Positions 36,201-47,882 of a DNA stretch of 64,000 bases are shown piece by piece. How positions within the stretch are numbered: position 1 is the stretch's first letter; each line of letters starts with the position of its first letter. The stretch spans positions 35,780,191 through 35,844,190 of the forward strand of contig NC_088302.1 of NCBI RefSeq assembly GCF_032854445.1, in the 5' to 3' direction. A program made the position numbers and the translations under genes. The notes beneath the pieces were generated by a model. That model worked only from the letters and a program-made list of their open reading frames with translations. It was not told where the DNA came from and made no database searches. Origin of the DNA: Liolophura sinensis. Lineage: Eukaryota > Mollusca > Polyplacophora > Chitonida > Chitonidae.

Positions 36201-36470
36201 GTGGCGTTTTGTGCTTCAGTCTGTCTCGGAGTAGAGCCTACGCGACATTTTTGTTTTAGACAAAGTAATTGTTCAAGCGTGATAGTTGCTAGATTACTAA
36301 TCTATGTATTCCGCAGCATGGAATCCTCGATTACTTAATGCATCTTAATGTTGCTGACGATGGCGGCAATATGTAACAATCAATGTAATGAGTGCCCACC
36401 GAATAATGTACAGCAGAATTATATGATGAAGTCTTTTAGTATCAACTGTGTCAAAACATAAGGTCAGGTA

Positions 36471-36734
36471 AGGTGGCCGCTCCTTATACTTAGACCGAGT
36501 GGTTAACGGCATAATGACTCAGAAGCTTCTCACCAATGCTTTCGCTGTGATTTCTGGCACAGCTTAGACTGGCTTCCTCTCTGGTCGTACCTGGAAAGGT
36601 CAGCAACCTACGCATTGCGTGCGTTTCACCGGGGCTCTGTTCGGTTTCCGCCCACCATAATGCTAACCGTTGTCGTATAAGTGAAATATTCTTGAGTACC
36701 GGTACGACGTAAAACACCAATAAAATAAACAAAT
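36471..36734 (+). mobile_element. Full-length SINE (family 1), diverged
   Basis: It runs from GGTGGCCGCTCC through a tRNA-like head (CCGAGTGGTTAACGGCATAAT), B-box region (GTGATTTCTGGCAC), core and AAATAAACAAAT tail. It is more diverged than the 42.5-kb copy. Confidence 0.75.
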
Positions 36735-36864
36735 ATTCATCCTGACATTTCCGGTTTAGTTTTGATTTCGATCATAGGGTTTATAAAAAGGACCGATTGG
36801 ATGAGGACTTGACCGGAGTAATATGTATTAATTTGAAAGGAATAGAAAGGAGTTTTACTTATAT

Positions 36865-37095
36865 GGGCTTGTGTCGATACCAGTGTGATAGCTGGTAAAT
36901 GGTCACATGTAACTGGTGCCTCTTGTCAATTTACCTCAGTGAGGGTTTTATTCTAACTGTTCATGAAATGCACAAATAGTAGCAAATTACACGTCCTCTA
37001 GCAGAATTAGGTATAAAAAATTCAGTGATGTTAATTATAATTTATTACACGTCAATGGTCCAGAACTACTCAAAATTCTGTGTTTTCATCATATT
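36865..37095 (+). repeat. Dispersed repeat C, copy 2
   Basis: It holds AGCTGGTAAATGGTCACATG, CCTCTTGTCAATTTACCTCAG, GAGGGTTTTATTCTAACTGT and AGCAAATTACACGTCCTCTAG, then the ACGTCAATGGTCCAGAACT end that resembles the GACGTCACTGATGTAGAA end of copy 3. Confidence 0.7.
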
Positions 37096-37724
37096 TAACA
37101 TTCAATAACATTAAAACAATGCAAAGACATATTGGTATAAAATACACAAATGTGGAGGAAAGTGATCATACAGTAAGTTGCAGACACAATGGAGAGCAGT
37201 CATTGTGCTGGTGGGTTATCGCTGATAGACCTTAACTGTCTAATGATCCGAGATAATGGGAAATCGGTTTGACCCACCACAACATGAAACAGCCTATCTG
37301 AAATATCGTATAGAACACAGGATACTGGCGAAATAGGACTGCCCCAAAATGTGATAGTGTTATAGCAACACTGTGCATCTAACCAAAATAGTTTATTAAC
37401 GATATTTGTATCCTGAGAAGAGAAACGCGAAGCCCGGAAAGACACAAACGCTAAAAACGGCAGGTATGCCGAAAGTGGGTTTTGAGTTCCATCTGTTATG
37501 AAGATCAAAGCTGAAGTGTATCAGATTGCTCGCTTTTTGGCATTTGTTTTTGACTCTTTGTAAAATATCATGATACAAATCTACGTCACAAGTTAATGAT
37601 TCAAAAACTAGAGTGTCAAAGATACTCCATAAAACGGCTTCACTCTAAGTTTCGAAAACCTTATAATGAGTGTAGACTCTGGTTGGCAAATATGGTCAGA
37701 GCGTTCAGGGTCTCCGGCGACCTG
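37096..37724. other. Repeat-poor stretch, nothing distinct
   Basis: No coding pattern. The minus-strand open frame at 37200-37508 has no recognisable features. Confidence 0.4.
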
Positions 37725-38390
37725 CCACAGATGTAGCTAATTCCGCTTAACCTTGTCTGGGATTTCATAAGCATTCATGTTTATCACAACAACATTATAG
37801 TTTTTTGATCAGTTGCAATCAAAGCATGACAGACACCTGTATTTTATCCAATTTGTATATTATTTACGGAATGTGTAGAAAATCCACTGCCTATCCCTAC
37901 ATTGAATACTGTTGACTGCTTCTCTTTTACATGTTACCAGCATTATTTAAAATTTATATATTATTTCTTACATTTTATGTGCGGAAGTGGTGTTTTACGT
38001 AAATTGTTTTGGAAATGAGTCTTGTTATTATCGATTTGGAACGTTCTTTTATACGGTTTACATGTGGTATGCGAATGTCAGACTTGACTCTTGGATTCTG
38101 CTGGTCGCTGAAAAGAATAGCCCATGGAATTTGTTGCGGCCCCATCAGTTCATTGGTGATTTTGGTCACCGAGTTGCCTCCACTTCTTAGACTTCTGGGA
38201 TATGTACTACGTCCAATGAAAACCATTATATCACCCACTGCTGTTTTCATTCACCTCAACATTGTTCATGATTCCACTGCTCTGTCAGTCGTATACTTTT
38301 TGTATGTGTGGCAAAATTTACTAGTCTACCACGCCATCGCAGATGATGACGTTGTGTTTTCTTATCTTATTAAACTTGTATCATAGATTG
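37725..38390 (+). repeat. Dispersed repeat B, long copy
   Basis: It has the CTAATTCCGCTTAACC start, CAGTTGCAATCAAAGCATG, ACATTGAATACTGTTGACTG and TTTGGAACGTTC, then the GTATGCGAATGTCAGACTTGA segment that recurs (reversed) at 53.76 kb. Beyond 38,100 an open frame of 125 codons may be part of the element. Confidence 0.55.
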
Positions 38391-39116
38391 TCCACTGCTA
38401 TTTTATACCATAGGTTTATTACATGCTGGTCGACTTATTAGGCTGTATCTTAAACCTTGTGCAAAGAAAACAAAATCACAAATAAACGATGAAAGCGTTT
38501 CTTTGTATTTTATAGTGAGAAATATTCACTATTATATAAAAAGAGATCAGTGATCAAGCGTACCTTCTGCATCAACTCTCAACTTTTGGAGAGTGAAATA
38601 CTGTTTTCTGATTGGGCCTATGGTCTGCAAACTTCAGGAACTTTAGACGTGCAGGTGGTTTCAAAATTCATAACACCGAATTGTGTTTGTAGTGTTCGTT
38701 TGTTATTGACGTTATGGGATTATAGCTAAATCCTCTTATTTGGACAGTCTAATAATTGAAAACTTGGCGTAAGAAGCCAAGAAAAATAAGAACATCCTTT
38801 AACATTTCATATCCTATGTAAAAGATTACGTTCTCTATTTCGAGACAGGGAAATTGCAATTTTGCGGGGTTTATGATGTGGTGGGTGTTTATGATGGTGC
38901 AGCAATCTGCTCCTCGTGTACACCCTCATATTGTTATAGGACAGTCGTGTGACGGGAGCAGCTGGAACATAAACCGTTATGTCATAGTGGGGAATTTCTT
39001 GTTCCTTCATAACCAGGAAATGTCAACAGGTCGCAACCGTAAATTCCAAACGAACCATGCTGCGCCTGAAATTGCAATCAAAATAACTGAAAAGTGTCGT
39101 TCAAGTCAGAAAAACT

Positions 39117-39400
39117 GTGTCCTCACTCCACGACCCACCGTTTCTCCCACACCACCACTCACTGTGTCCTCACTCCACCACCCGCCGTTTCTCCCACACC
39201 ACAACTCACTGTGTCCTCACTCCAAGACCCACCGTTTCTCCCACACCACCACTCCCTGTGACCTCACTCCTCGACCCACCGTTTCTCCCACACCACCACT
39301 CACTCTGCCCTCACTCCAAGACCCACCGTTTCTCCCACACCACCACTCCCTGTGTCCTCACTTCAAGACCCACTGTATACCCTACTCCACGACATACCAT
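39117..39400. repeat. Minisatellite, 47-bp unit, about 6 copies
   Basis: Units begin CCTCACTCCACGACCCACCG and continue TTTCTCCCACACCACCACTC then ACTGTGT. The spacing between starts is 47 bases. The last copies degrade into the adjoining 24-bp array. Confidence 0.9.
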
Positions 39401-39414
39401 TTCCTCCACACCAC

Positions 39415-39800
39415 TTCACACCGTGTGCTCCACACTACGATTCATCGTGTGCTCCACACGACATTCCATCATGTGCTCTACACTACGACTCATCGTGTGC
39501 TCCACACGACATCCCATCGTGTGCTCCACACTACGACTCATCGTGTGCTCCACACGACATCCCATCGTGTGCTCCACACTACGACTCATGGTGTGCTCCA
39601 CACGACATCCCATTGTGTGCTCCACACTACGACTCATCGTGTGTTATACACGACATCCCATCGTGTGCTCCACACAACGACTCATCGTGTGCTCCACACG
39701 ACATCCCATCGTGTGCTCCACACTACGACTCATCGTGTGCTCCACACGACATCCCATCGTGTTCTGTACACCACGACTCATCGTGTACTCCACACCACTT
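39415..39800. repeat. Higher-order minisatellite: two alternating 24-bp monomers (48-bp unit)
   Basis: Two monomers alternate: ACTACGACTCATCGTGTGCTCC and ACGACATCCCATCGTGTGCTCC (each 24 bases with AC added). The pair repeats about eight times with few changes. Because 24 is a multiple of 3, several frames stay open; the 318-codon frame at 38873-39829 and the frames beside it are by-products. Confidence 0.93.
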
Positions 39801-39869
39801 CCCACCATGTGAGTAAAGTTGTCTTATAAGTCAGTATATACAGAGCGTCCCGGCTCTGCTTAATGGTTT

Positions 39870-40080
39870 TGTCTAATTCCACTTAACCCGAGGCGAGAAG
39901 TTGTACATTCATCGTGTTGAATTAGATCGCCACGTTGGATATATGAACAGTTGCAATCAAAGTGCAACTGAGATACATACTTTTTTATCTGGTATTCTAG
40001 CATGCCACACGATCTGAAAACTGATTTTACTCAATACCCTAGAACATACCTTGCGTCTTTCCAACATCACTGAAAACTGC
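39870..40080 (+). repeat. Dispersed repeat B copy between the two minisatellites
   Basis: It has CTAATTCCACTTAACCCGAG, GAATTAGATCGCCACGTTGG, ATGAACAGTTGCAATCAAAG and CATCACTGAAAACTG. It separates the 48-bp array from the next 24-bp array. Confidence 0.7.
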
Positions 40081-40089
40081 TCCATTTAC

Positions 40090-40925
40090 GGGCCACCTTG
40101 TGCTCCACATTAGGACCCCCCTTATGCTCCACGTCAAGATCCACCTTGTGCTCCACGTCAGGACCCACGTTATGCTCCACGTCAGGGCCCACCTTGTGCT
40201 CCACGTCAGGACCCACCTTATGCTCCACGTCAGGTCCCCCCTTATGCTCCACGTCAGGGCCCACCTTGTGCTCAACGTCAGGACCAAGGTAGAACCCACT
40301 CTGTGCTCCACGTTAGGACCCACCTTGTGCTCCACGTCAGGACCCACCTTATGCTCCACGTCAGGACCCACCTTATGCTCCACGTCAGGACCTACCTTGT
40401 GCTCCACGTCAGGACCCACCTTATGCTCCACGTCAGGGCCCACCTTATGCTCCACGTCAGGACCCACCTTATGCTCTACGTCAGGACCCACCTTGTGCTC
40501 CACGTCAGGACCCACCTTATGCTCCACGTCAGGACCCACCTTGTGCTCAACGTCAGGACACACCTTATGCTCCACGTCAGGGCCCACCTTATGCTCCATG
40601 TCAGGACCCACCTTATGCTCCACATCAGGGCCCACCTTGTGCTCCACGTCAGGACCCACCTTATGCTCCACGTCAGGACCCACCTTATGCTCCACGTCAG
40701 GACCCACCTTATGCTCCACGTCAGGACGCACCTTATGCTCCACCTCAGGACCCACCTTATGCTCCACGTCAGGACCCACCTTGTGCTCCACGTCAGGACC
40801 CTCCTTGTGCTCCACGTCAGGACCCACCTTGTGCTCCACGTCAGGACCAAGCTAGAACCCACTCTGTGCTCCATGTCAGGACCTACCTTATGCTCCACGT
40901 CAGGACCCACCTTGAACTTCACACT
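40090..40925. repeat. Minisatellite, 24-bp unit, about 34 copies
   Basis: The unit is CACGTCAGGACCCACCTTATG plus CTC, with TTATG/TTGTG as the main variant. Two longer interruptions (ACCAAGGTAGAACC and ACCAAGCTAGAACC) start a similar sub-block at about 40,284 and 40,845, a sign of a larger duplication. Open frames exist on both strands; on the minus strand one gives an EHKVGPDV octapeptide repeat of 266 codons. I see no signal or splice context for a gene. Confidence 0.95.
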
Positions 40926-40939
40926 ACGACACTAAAGGA

Positions 40940-42190
40940 TTGACAGTATTGCACACCGTTACTCCCTGAGAGGCGGGAAAACCCCTTGAAAGTTAAATGA
41001 CATTTAGCAATTAGCTAACAGGTAAACTGCATATAAAATCTCGCCAGTCAGAATAATTACAGTTTGAAGGCTTCATGAATTTTGGGTCAACAACGAAGAA
41101 TTTCACCTTCAACCAGCCAAAATTTCCACAAATGTGTTCCTGAATTTCACGGAGTAAGGTCAAAAGAGAATCGCCAAATGATTTATGGTAAAAAAGCACC
41201 ACTCCTGTTAAGTTTAGACTTGACCCTTATTTACTGGTCATCGTTTAAAATGCATGTTAAGTTAATTTTGCCGATCAACGTTATAACTAGTCATCTGTTA
41301 ATTACCGGAATCAGCTCGCTCGTTTAATGTCCAATTACGCCTTTATTCTGACCATAGACATTGCTTTGTGTAATCAAGGTGAAAATAGCTTTAGAAGTCA
41401 AGTGTTGATGGCGTTATATCCTGCGTGGGAAATGAGACGTCTCTGATGCACGAGCCTGATATAGACGTAACAGGGAATGACTTCACGCGCCAGGAGACAC
41501 GTCTATCTGACAGTGAATCCTAGATAGAACTCTTCATTGTGTGTGGAAATGAATCCTATATTAGAATCACTCGACTTTCACTGCATTAATTCAACCAAAG
41601 AGAACTAATTGACGGTCGATTTAGGCAAATCTCGTCTCTATCGTGGACGTCGATCTGGGCTGTTTATGTCGGTTAATGGCCAGGCACCGGAATCACTACA
41701 AGATCTTAGACTTGAGTCAAAATTTCACTAATTAAACCTGGCATGTTCCTTTCTGTAATTCTTGCTGGAATTTGTTTTACAATAATTTACGTTGTAATGC
41801 AATATCTTGATCTTGATATGTAAGAAATAAAAAATTTTAAGATAATGATTTGAAATTTTGACTTAAATCTAAGATCGCTTCGTGATCCCCGGGCTAGATC
41901 AGAAGGCGTGTTTTCAGCCTGTTTCCTATTTGAGGTGTGTTTCAGGTAGGAATAAGCCCTAAGCAGATGAGTTATGTATCACCATGGCAGGGCGCTTATA
42001 TTGTCTCCTGGTAACCTATGACGATTATGGTGCTTTTTGTTGGACCAGTGTCCGTCAAGAAATCGATCAACCGAACAAATGATTACTCAAAGCTTCATTT
42101 ACCAACAACTGTATAAAAGAAATCATTGTATCATGTAGAGAAGGCCTTTATGAGCACATGTATATATGTGCACTAAAAGATTTAGAGAGT
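40940..42190. other. Intergenic, nothing distinct
   Basis: About 1.25 kb with no repeat family or coding pattern that I can support. Confidence 0.45.
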
Positions 42191-42194
42191 GGAA

Positions 42195-42445
42195 TATAGA
42201 GTAAAATTAAAGCAGCGACGACGGTCATGTAGTTGGAAAATAGCCACACATAAATGATGAAATACGGCCTCTTGTCAATTTTTCTCACAAAGGGTTTCCA
42301 AATGTGAATGAAAATGCTTCATTATCAGCAAATTTCACGCCGTCTATAGCCATCGCATAAGTAGAGTTAAGAACAAAATGCGGTTATGCTACCTGGAATT
42401 TATTGGACGTCACTGATGTAGAATTAGTCGAGATGCTGTGTTGTC
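42195..42445 (+). repeat. Dispersed repeat C, copy 3
   Basis: It holds GAGTAAAATTAAAGCAGCGA, ATGAAATACGGCCTCTTGTC, AAAGGGTTTCCAAATGTG, CAGCAAATTTCACGCCGTC and TTGGACGTCACTGATGTAG. It is immediately followed by a SINE. Confidence 0.65.
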
Positions 42446-42473
42446 ATGACATTTGATATACATTAATATAAGG

Positions 42474-42736
42474 GGGCCTCCGTGGCGCAGTTGGATAGCG
42501 CGCTAGCGCAGCGTAATGACCCAGGAGTCTCTCACCAATGCGGTCGCTGTGAGTTCAAGTCCAGTTCATGCTGGCTTCCTCTCCGGCCGTACGTGGGAAG
42601 GTCTGTCAGTAACCTGCGTATGGTCGTGGTTTTTCCCCGGGCTCTGCCCTGTTTCCACCCACCATAAAGCTGGCCGCCGTCGTATAAGTGAAATATTCTT
42701 GAGTACGGCGTAAAACACCAATCAAATAAATAAATA
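42474..42736 (+). mobile_element. Full-length SINE (family 1), best-preserved copy
   Basis: The tRNA-derived head has an A box (TGGCGCAGTTGGATAGC) and a B box (GAGTTCAAGTCC). A conserved core follows (ATGGTCGTGG, GGGCTCTGCCC, CACCATAAAGCTGGCC), then GTATAAGTGAAATATTCTTG, GTAAAACACCAATC and an AAATAAATAAAT tail. This copy defines the family in the window. It may belong to the core-SINE group described in marine animals, which I cannot check. Confidence 0.92.
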
Positions 42737-42845
42737 CAGGCTATTAAGCACAATACTGGAAAGCAGATGTCCTGAAATAATTTATACGAATGGTCACACG
42801 GTAAATGCATTCAAAGCTCAAAATGTATGTGTATGTTGAATGTAG

Positions 42846-43172
42846 AGTGAGTTCTTCGGGTTTAACGTCGTACTTGACTTCTCAGTCATATGGCGACGAA
42901 TGCAATGTGCTTCCTTGTTACAGGGCGGATTTCCACCGCTCTTTTATCTAGTGCTGCTTCACTGAGACGACTACCGAATGCAAGTAAGTTGCCCCCACAC
43001 GAGCCATGTTACTCGTCAACCAGTCATTGTACTATCCCCTTAATGCTGAACGCCAGGCGAGGAAGCTATATCTTCCTCTTTTAAGGTCTTAGATGTGATC
43101 CGATCCAGGATTGACCCTGGATCTACAGCCCCGGAAACGATCGCTCTTCCAACTGAGCCATAGGGGCTGACT
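42846..43172 (-). mobile_element. Full-length SINE (family 3), minus strand
   Basis: Read on the minus strand: a tRNA-like head with CCTATGGCTCAGTTGGAAGA (A box) and CCAGGGTCAATCC (B box), then GCTTCCTCGCCTGGCGTTCAG, AAGGGGATAGTACAATGACTG, GAGTAACATGGCTCGTGTGG, and the 3' end CGTCGCCATATGACTGAGAA and GTACGACGTTAAACCCGAAG. The segment GCTTCCTCGCCTGGCGTTCAGC is shared with family 2 while the tail differs. The short open frame at 42890-43084 lies wholly in it. Confidence 0.8.
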
Positions 43173-43174
43173 GT

Positions 43175-43879
43175 AGAAGTTTAGCGGTCACAAATGTGTG
43201 TCGCAAAGCTCATATGACGTCATAGGTCAGTCACGATAAGGCCAGACAAAGCCACCGTAGAATCTAATGTTTGAAATGCATTTTACTCGGTTTATAGATT
43301 TCTAAGAAACATCTAACTGTTTTCCTGGACAGTGTTTAATGCTCTTTCATCTGACACGAAGTTCACGTTAGTGATTTCATTACCTTTAAAAAGGAGCCAT
43401 AGTTCAGCAGAAGGAAATATTAGTTAGGTTGTTATCAGTGGAGGATTACCATTTTATTTGCCAGAGTAATCTATAACTTGGGCAATAGTCTTTCCATTCA
43501 ACATTGGCCACACACGGGAGTTGTACCCTTATTAGACTTTGCACAAATCTTCTGGGTGGAACGCCTCTGCATGACGCCGGTTTCTGGAGCTCCACAAATC
43601 ACAAAACAGCTGAAAGCAACTCTCTGACCAGATCACGTAATCTACCATTTGATAACGAGAGGAGATGAGATCTGCCAAGATTTGTGCCAGGAGACGAGCG
43701 AGGTGATTAGGTCCAGCGCCTGGGTCCTACACCGATGGCTAACATAAAGGAGAAATAGTCAACCTTACAGGAGACATTCATTCAGCAGCCGGAAGCAATA
43801 ACTTTATTCAGCTGCAAATGTACTCCATGTGTAACCCTGTCTGACTTATTAAAATCAGCTAAAAACAATATGGAAGAGC
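43175..43879. other. Intergenic, nothing distinct
   Basis: No coding pattern or member of the repeat families was found. Confidence 0.45.
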
Positions 43880-44165
43880 TAGGGGCTGCACATTCGTCGT
43901 GTTGAATTAGATCGCCACGTTGAACAAATGAACAGTTGCAATCACATCGCAAATGAGATACACGTTTTGATTATCAGCAATTTATAAACTAGCAACATTC
44001 ATGAAAACTGTTATTACTTTTCTTTGCATGAAGCAGCCTTAATGTCATACTATATATTTTTTTTAGTTCTTTGGTGGTTTGTGCTGGAAGTTGTTTGGGA
44101 ATTGATCTAGCGAATATTGATTTCGAGCGTCCATTTTGTTTGACGGCTAGTATACGAATATCTAT
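43880..44165 (+). repeat. Dispersed repeat B copy
   Basis: It has GAGCTAGGGGCTGCACATTC, GAATTAGATCGCCACGTTGA, AACAGTTGCAATCACATCGC, TTTTAGTTCTTTGGTGG and CGAGCGTCCATTTTGT. A SINE follows directly. Confidence 0.7.
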
Positions 44166-44177
44166 CTCGACGCCTGT

Positions 44178-44396
44178 TGATTTATTTATTTATTCGATAG
44201 GTGTTTTACGCCGTACTCAAAAATATTTCACTTATACTACGGCGGACAGCATTATGGTGGGAGGAAACCTGACAGAGCTCGGGGGAAACCTAAGACCATC
44301 CGCAGGTTGCTGCAAAACCTCCCCACTTACCACCAGAGAGGAAGCCAGTATAAGCTGGACTTCAACTCACAGCGACCGCGTTGGGGAGAGGCTTCT
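44178..44396 (-). mobile_element. 5'-truncated SINE (family 1)
   Basis: Reversed tail (GATTTATTTATTTATTCGAT), core (GGCGGACAGCATTATGG, AGACCATCCGCAGGTTGCTG) and B-box region (CTGGACTTCAACTCACAGC) are present. The A-box end is missing. Confidence 0.82.
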
Positions 44397-44399
44397 GCT

Positions 44400-46470
44400 A
44401 TTCATTCCAACTGTATTGTAATGTAAAATAATTTATAATTTTGTGTGTCTGAAGTGTACATTTATTATCATTTGTTCAAAGGAAGGGAATATTATTTCCA
44501 AAGCTGAGCTTTTGTCTCTATGTAACCAGAAATGAGAAATAGACAGCGTTTTGACACATTGGACATTAAATTTTACATGCCTTTAGTTTCGAGTTTAGTC
44601 GATAATGAATCACATAAGCCAAGACGTTCTATCTCTAGCTAGCATATTAAATTTTGCATTTATATATATTTATTCCGGGTGGTGTCTAATTACTTCAACA
44701 TTCAGGTGCCTTTGCAGGTTACAGTTTTTGTTTGGAGGTTATTTTTCCTGCTGGTAATAAGAAATGGGAACCCACCATAAACTAGCCGAGTTGTGATTGG
44801 CTGATGACAATATGATTAAACATGATCATACCATAAACCAACAGCATTCGGATTGGCTGATGACGTGAAATGCGACCAAGTCATATGCTAGCTAAATCCT
44901 GATTGCATGCATCGATACATGTAATGCAACCCAACAAAATGTTACCGGAAATCAAAGGAATTGACAAAACCAAGGATATGATACTTTTTCTTTGCGTTTC
45001 AGTTCACTGTTTTCCTGTGAGCTGCTTAGAAATTTTAATACGCACTATAATATGCCCCTTTGTCCAGTTTGTATTACAGACTTGCAGCTTAAGGTTTAGA
45101 GAATGTTATGTGTGTCTATTTACATCTGTTAATGCTCTTTGCTTCATACGGGCAAATATTAACGATGGCATTATGAATTGTGGTTTAAGCGTCAGTTGTT
45201 CTAGAGGCGACTGCTGTCTCAAATTTAAACTGCCGTGCGTAATGTGCATCTCTGTTACCCATCATAGTGTTCTGAAGGGCAATATCCCTCAAATTTGTCT
45301 CCTTTAAAACTTAACTGTCATTGTCTATTTTGCATAATCGACGGCAGATACTTTCATATGAAGAGAATATCCTCAGGAAGGAAATTTAATGTTGATCTCC
45401 TCAAAAGAGACATCATTACCGTGAACACTAAAGAACCGTGGTCTGAAATATGAGGTCGATCCCTTTTAGAGTTTTAGCTTCATGTATCAATGCGGTCGTG
45501 AGTGGGAAGATCTGTCATAACTTGCAGATGGTCGTGGGAGTTTGAAGCAAATATTTTGGCCTTGTTTTGGGGTGAATTTCGGTACACGCTGAGATGAAAA
45601 TTTTATACAGGTTGGCCACTGAGGCTAAATGATTATTGTGGTCATACTGCTGTGAATAGGTTGAGGTAAACTAAAAGGAATGGTAAAAAGCAAAGCCCCT
45701 CATCTGTAAGTTTTACTACGCAGGTACATTTTGTTAACACCAGTACTGGCCACACTTCAACGTTTCAACCAGATATATTCCATAATCTGAACATACATAA
45801 CACATTAAGGCACAATACTCTTGCTTTGGATGTGAACATTGCAAGCAAATAGCAAACTAAATTTATATGCTTAACTTGCCACCATCTGTCTTCATGTGAC
45901 ACGGCGGCGTGTGAGCAGCGTAACAATGACTGGATCACGTGACCTTCGGCATGCCGTCGTCTGCCAGCCGTTGTATTAGATGATTTATAAGCCGCACGCC
46001 CCAGTGTCCGGCGGTCAAACGTCGCTACACGACCATGACATGCGGTCTTTGAAGATCTCGTTGCATATCATATTAGATACGAATTTGTTAGAGGAGAGAT
46101 CAATAATATACATATGCTGCTGCTATGGAGCCTTGGAGATAAGGCTACTCACACCAATAAGTTCATGCAGGCCTGAGTTAAGCAATTTGATACAGTTTAT
46201 CATTCGGATACATAGCATATTGCCTTTCTCATTATGAGAAACGCAGATATCTCGCGTAATTCCACGTTGGGTGAACAAAGGGTGAGAGTGGGGGTAATTT
46301 TGTAGAGTACATGTAGTCATTATGTACAGGACCTATATTTGATATGCTATATTGACATATGAAAGAAGACAAGCTACTTTCGCACGCCGGCAAGTGAAGT
46401 ATACCTACAATATGTGTTGATTTTTTTACACTCCATACAACAGCGTGATAAACTAAACACAACTGTACGT
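44400..46470. other. Intergenic, only a SINE fragment at 45486-45541
   Basis: The fragment reads TCAATGCGGTCGTGAGTGGG and CTTGCAGATGGTCGTGGGAG and is a deleted family-1 SINE. A 134-codon cysteine-rich open frame at 44903-45307 has no recognisable pattern or splice context and I do not call it a gene. Confidence 0.4.
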
Positions 46471-46473
46471 TTG

Positions 46474-46685
46474 GCCGGCGTCTTCCACGCATCCAACCGG
46501 GCGGCTTTGACAAGCAGTGGCAATTGGACCGGCGTCTTCCACGCATCCAACCGGGCGGCTTTGATAAGCAGTGGCAATTGGGCAGGTGTTTTCCACGCAA
46601 ACAAACGGGTGGCTTTGACAAACAGTGGCAATTAGGCCGGTATCTTCCACGCATCCATTTGGGTGCCTTTGACACGCAGTGGCCA
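46474..46685. repeat. Minisatellite, 54-bp unit, four copies
   Basis: Units begin CCGGCGTCTTCCACGCATCC and continue AACCGGGCGGCTTTGACAAG then CAGTGGCAATTGGA. Copies 3 and 4 are more diverged. With 54 bases the frame is kept, which explains the open frames on both strands. Confidence 0.92.
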
Positions 46686-47609
46686 GCCGTGTGCAGCATA
46701 GGTATCAAAGAACTATTTGAACCAGAAATAGGATGTTTACAATAAGTTACCTTTTCCCGTGCATCGGCGACTAGGCTCCAAGCGGAAGTGACCATTCTCA
46801 TCTCTTTAACAATGTATATCATACAATATAGAACAATACAACACTTATAGTACTACGTTTGCTCATAAGATAGCATCGCAAGGGTAAAAATGATCAACAG
46901 GCTACATAGCTTAAAGGATACACGAAACGTCAGGTTTTTATTTCTTAATTTGCAGTTTACGGTGTGTCCTAGCATATTTAGGTACCAAAGAGCTCTTAGC
47001 TTTCTTCTTTGGGGCGTAAAAACGGTTAAACTGTACTTTCCCTAAGGCTAAATTAAGAAGCTTGCAGTCGTGAGTTGAATAAACAAGGCAAGTGTATCCA
47101 TAACCGAAATACACGGACTCAAAAGACAAGCAAACTAAAATACTACCAAAGGAAAGAACCCACTAGAACGCTACCACTGAAGAAAGCGTATAGCGTTCTT
47201 ATCCGATCTTCATAAATGGAAAGATGATCTGGATCTCTTTACATTATTTTCTGTGTGATATTTTGATTAAATATGATGACAACACAGCATTTTTTAGTGT
47301 TTCAAGACGCCTGACGTCAGATACATTGCAGTTAACCTCATTATACTCTATTTACCTAATTAATGTAGGGTAGTGCAAGTTGCTATATTATTTAAGCATT
47401 TACATGAACAAGAAAAAAAACATGAACAGTTAGAAAAAACCCTTAAGAAAAATGACCAGAGGCCTAAAATAACAGAAACACACATGTTGATGTATTGGTG
47501 TCATTTGTTAAATTGCAAGCAGCCGGAAGATGTTTGATGTAGTACAATGTAGGTCGATATATTCCGGCCTTCTCTAACCACTCAAATGAAGGCATTTCCT
47601 TTATTTTAC

Positions 47610-47882
47610 TCATTCACCAAATGTATGAAAGGCTTTTATTTTATAATTACACATGGGCACACGCTTGACGATTATAACAAGTGGGATACTGTAGAGTGTA
47701 TCATCTGAAATACGAATAAAACCAAGTGTCTTCGCATCTTGACGATAGGTTGATCTCAAGGCAAGGCCTGTGTTATAAGGCCTATACCAGCCGTCACTAT
47801 GATTTTTTATTGGTAAACGAATGTCTGTATCAACGCCTAAATACTTGGCCTTATTTACACTCGATCTATACAGTGTAGACAA
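47610..47882 (-). CDS. Unrecognised open frame, 90 codons, possibly a relic
   Basis: It encodes a protein-like sequence with SSVNKAKYLGVDTDIRLPIK and GWYRPYNTGLALRSTYRQ. I know of no family for it. There is no splice context, poly(A) signal or neighbour that supports expression; a smaller open frame of different type lies at 46938-47129 on the same strand. It may be part of an unknown element or chance. Confidence 0.15.
   Translation of the reverse strand: MSTLYRSSVNKAKYLGVDTDIRLPIKNHSDGWYRPYNTGLALRSTYRQDAKTLGFIRISDDTLYSIPLVIIVKRVPMCNYKIKAFHTFGE

Noticed and set aside
38873-39829. 318-codon open frame rich in His-Thr-Thr and other frames over 39.1-39.8 kb
   Set aside because: The 24- and 48-bp repeat periods are multiples of three, so several + frames and one - frame stay open. 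No signal peptide, splice context or conserved start.
40039-40839. 266-codon minus-strand frame with EHKVGPDV octapeptide repeats, and plus-strand frames over the same bases
   Set aside because: All come from a 24-bp minisatellite; frames on both strands are open equally, so none is favoured as coding.
42474-42560. tRNA gene on the plus strand
   Set aside because: It is the head of the full-length family-1 SINE; core and A-rich tail follow.
42890-43084. 64-codon open frame starting MATNAMCFLV
   Set aside because: It lies wholly inside the family-3 SINE.
43085-43172. tRNA gene on the minus strand
   Set aside because: The A and B boxes belong to a SINE head: the sequence continues into a SINE core and tail, and the stem pairing is incomplete.
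44903-45307. 134-codon cysteine-rich open frame
   Set aside because: No family pattern, no splice or promoter context, AT-rich chance frame is likely.
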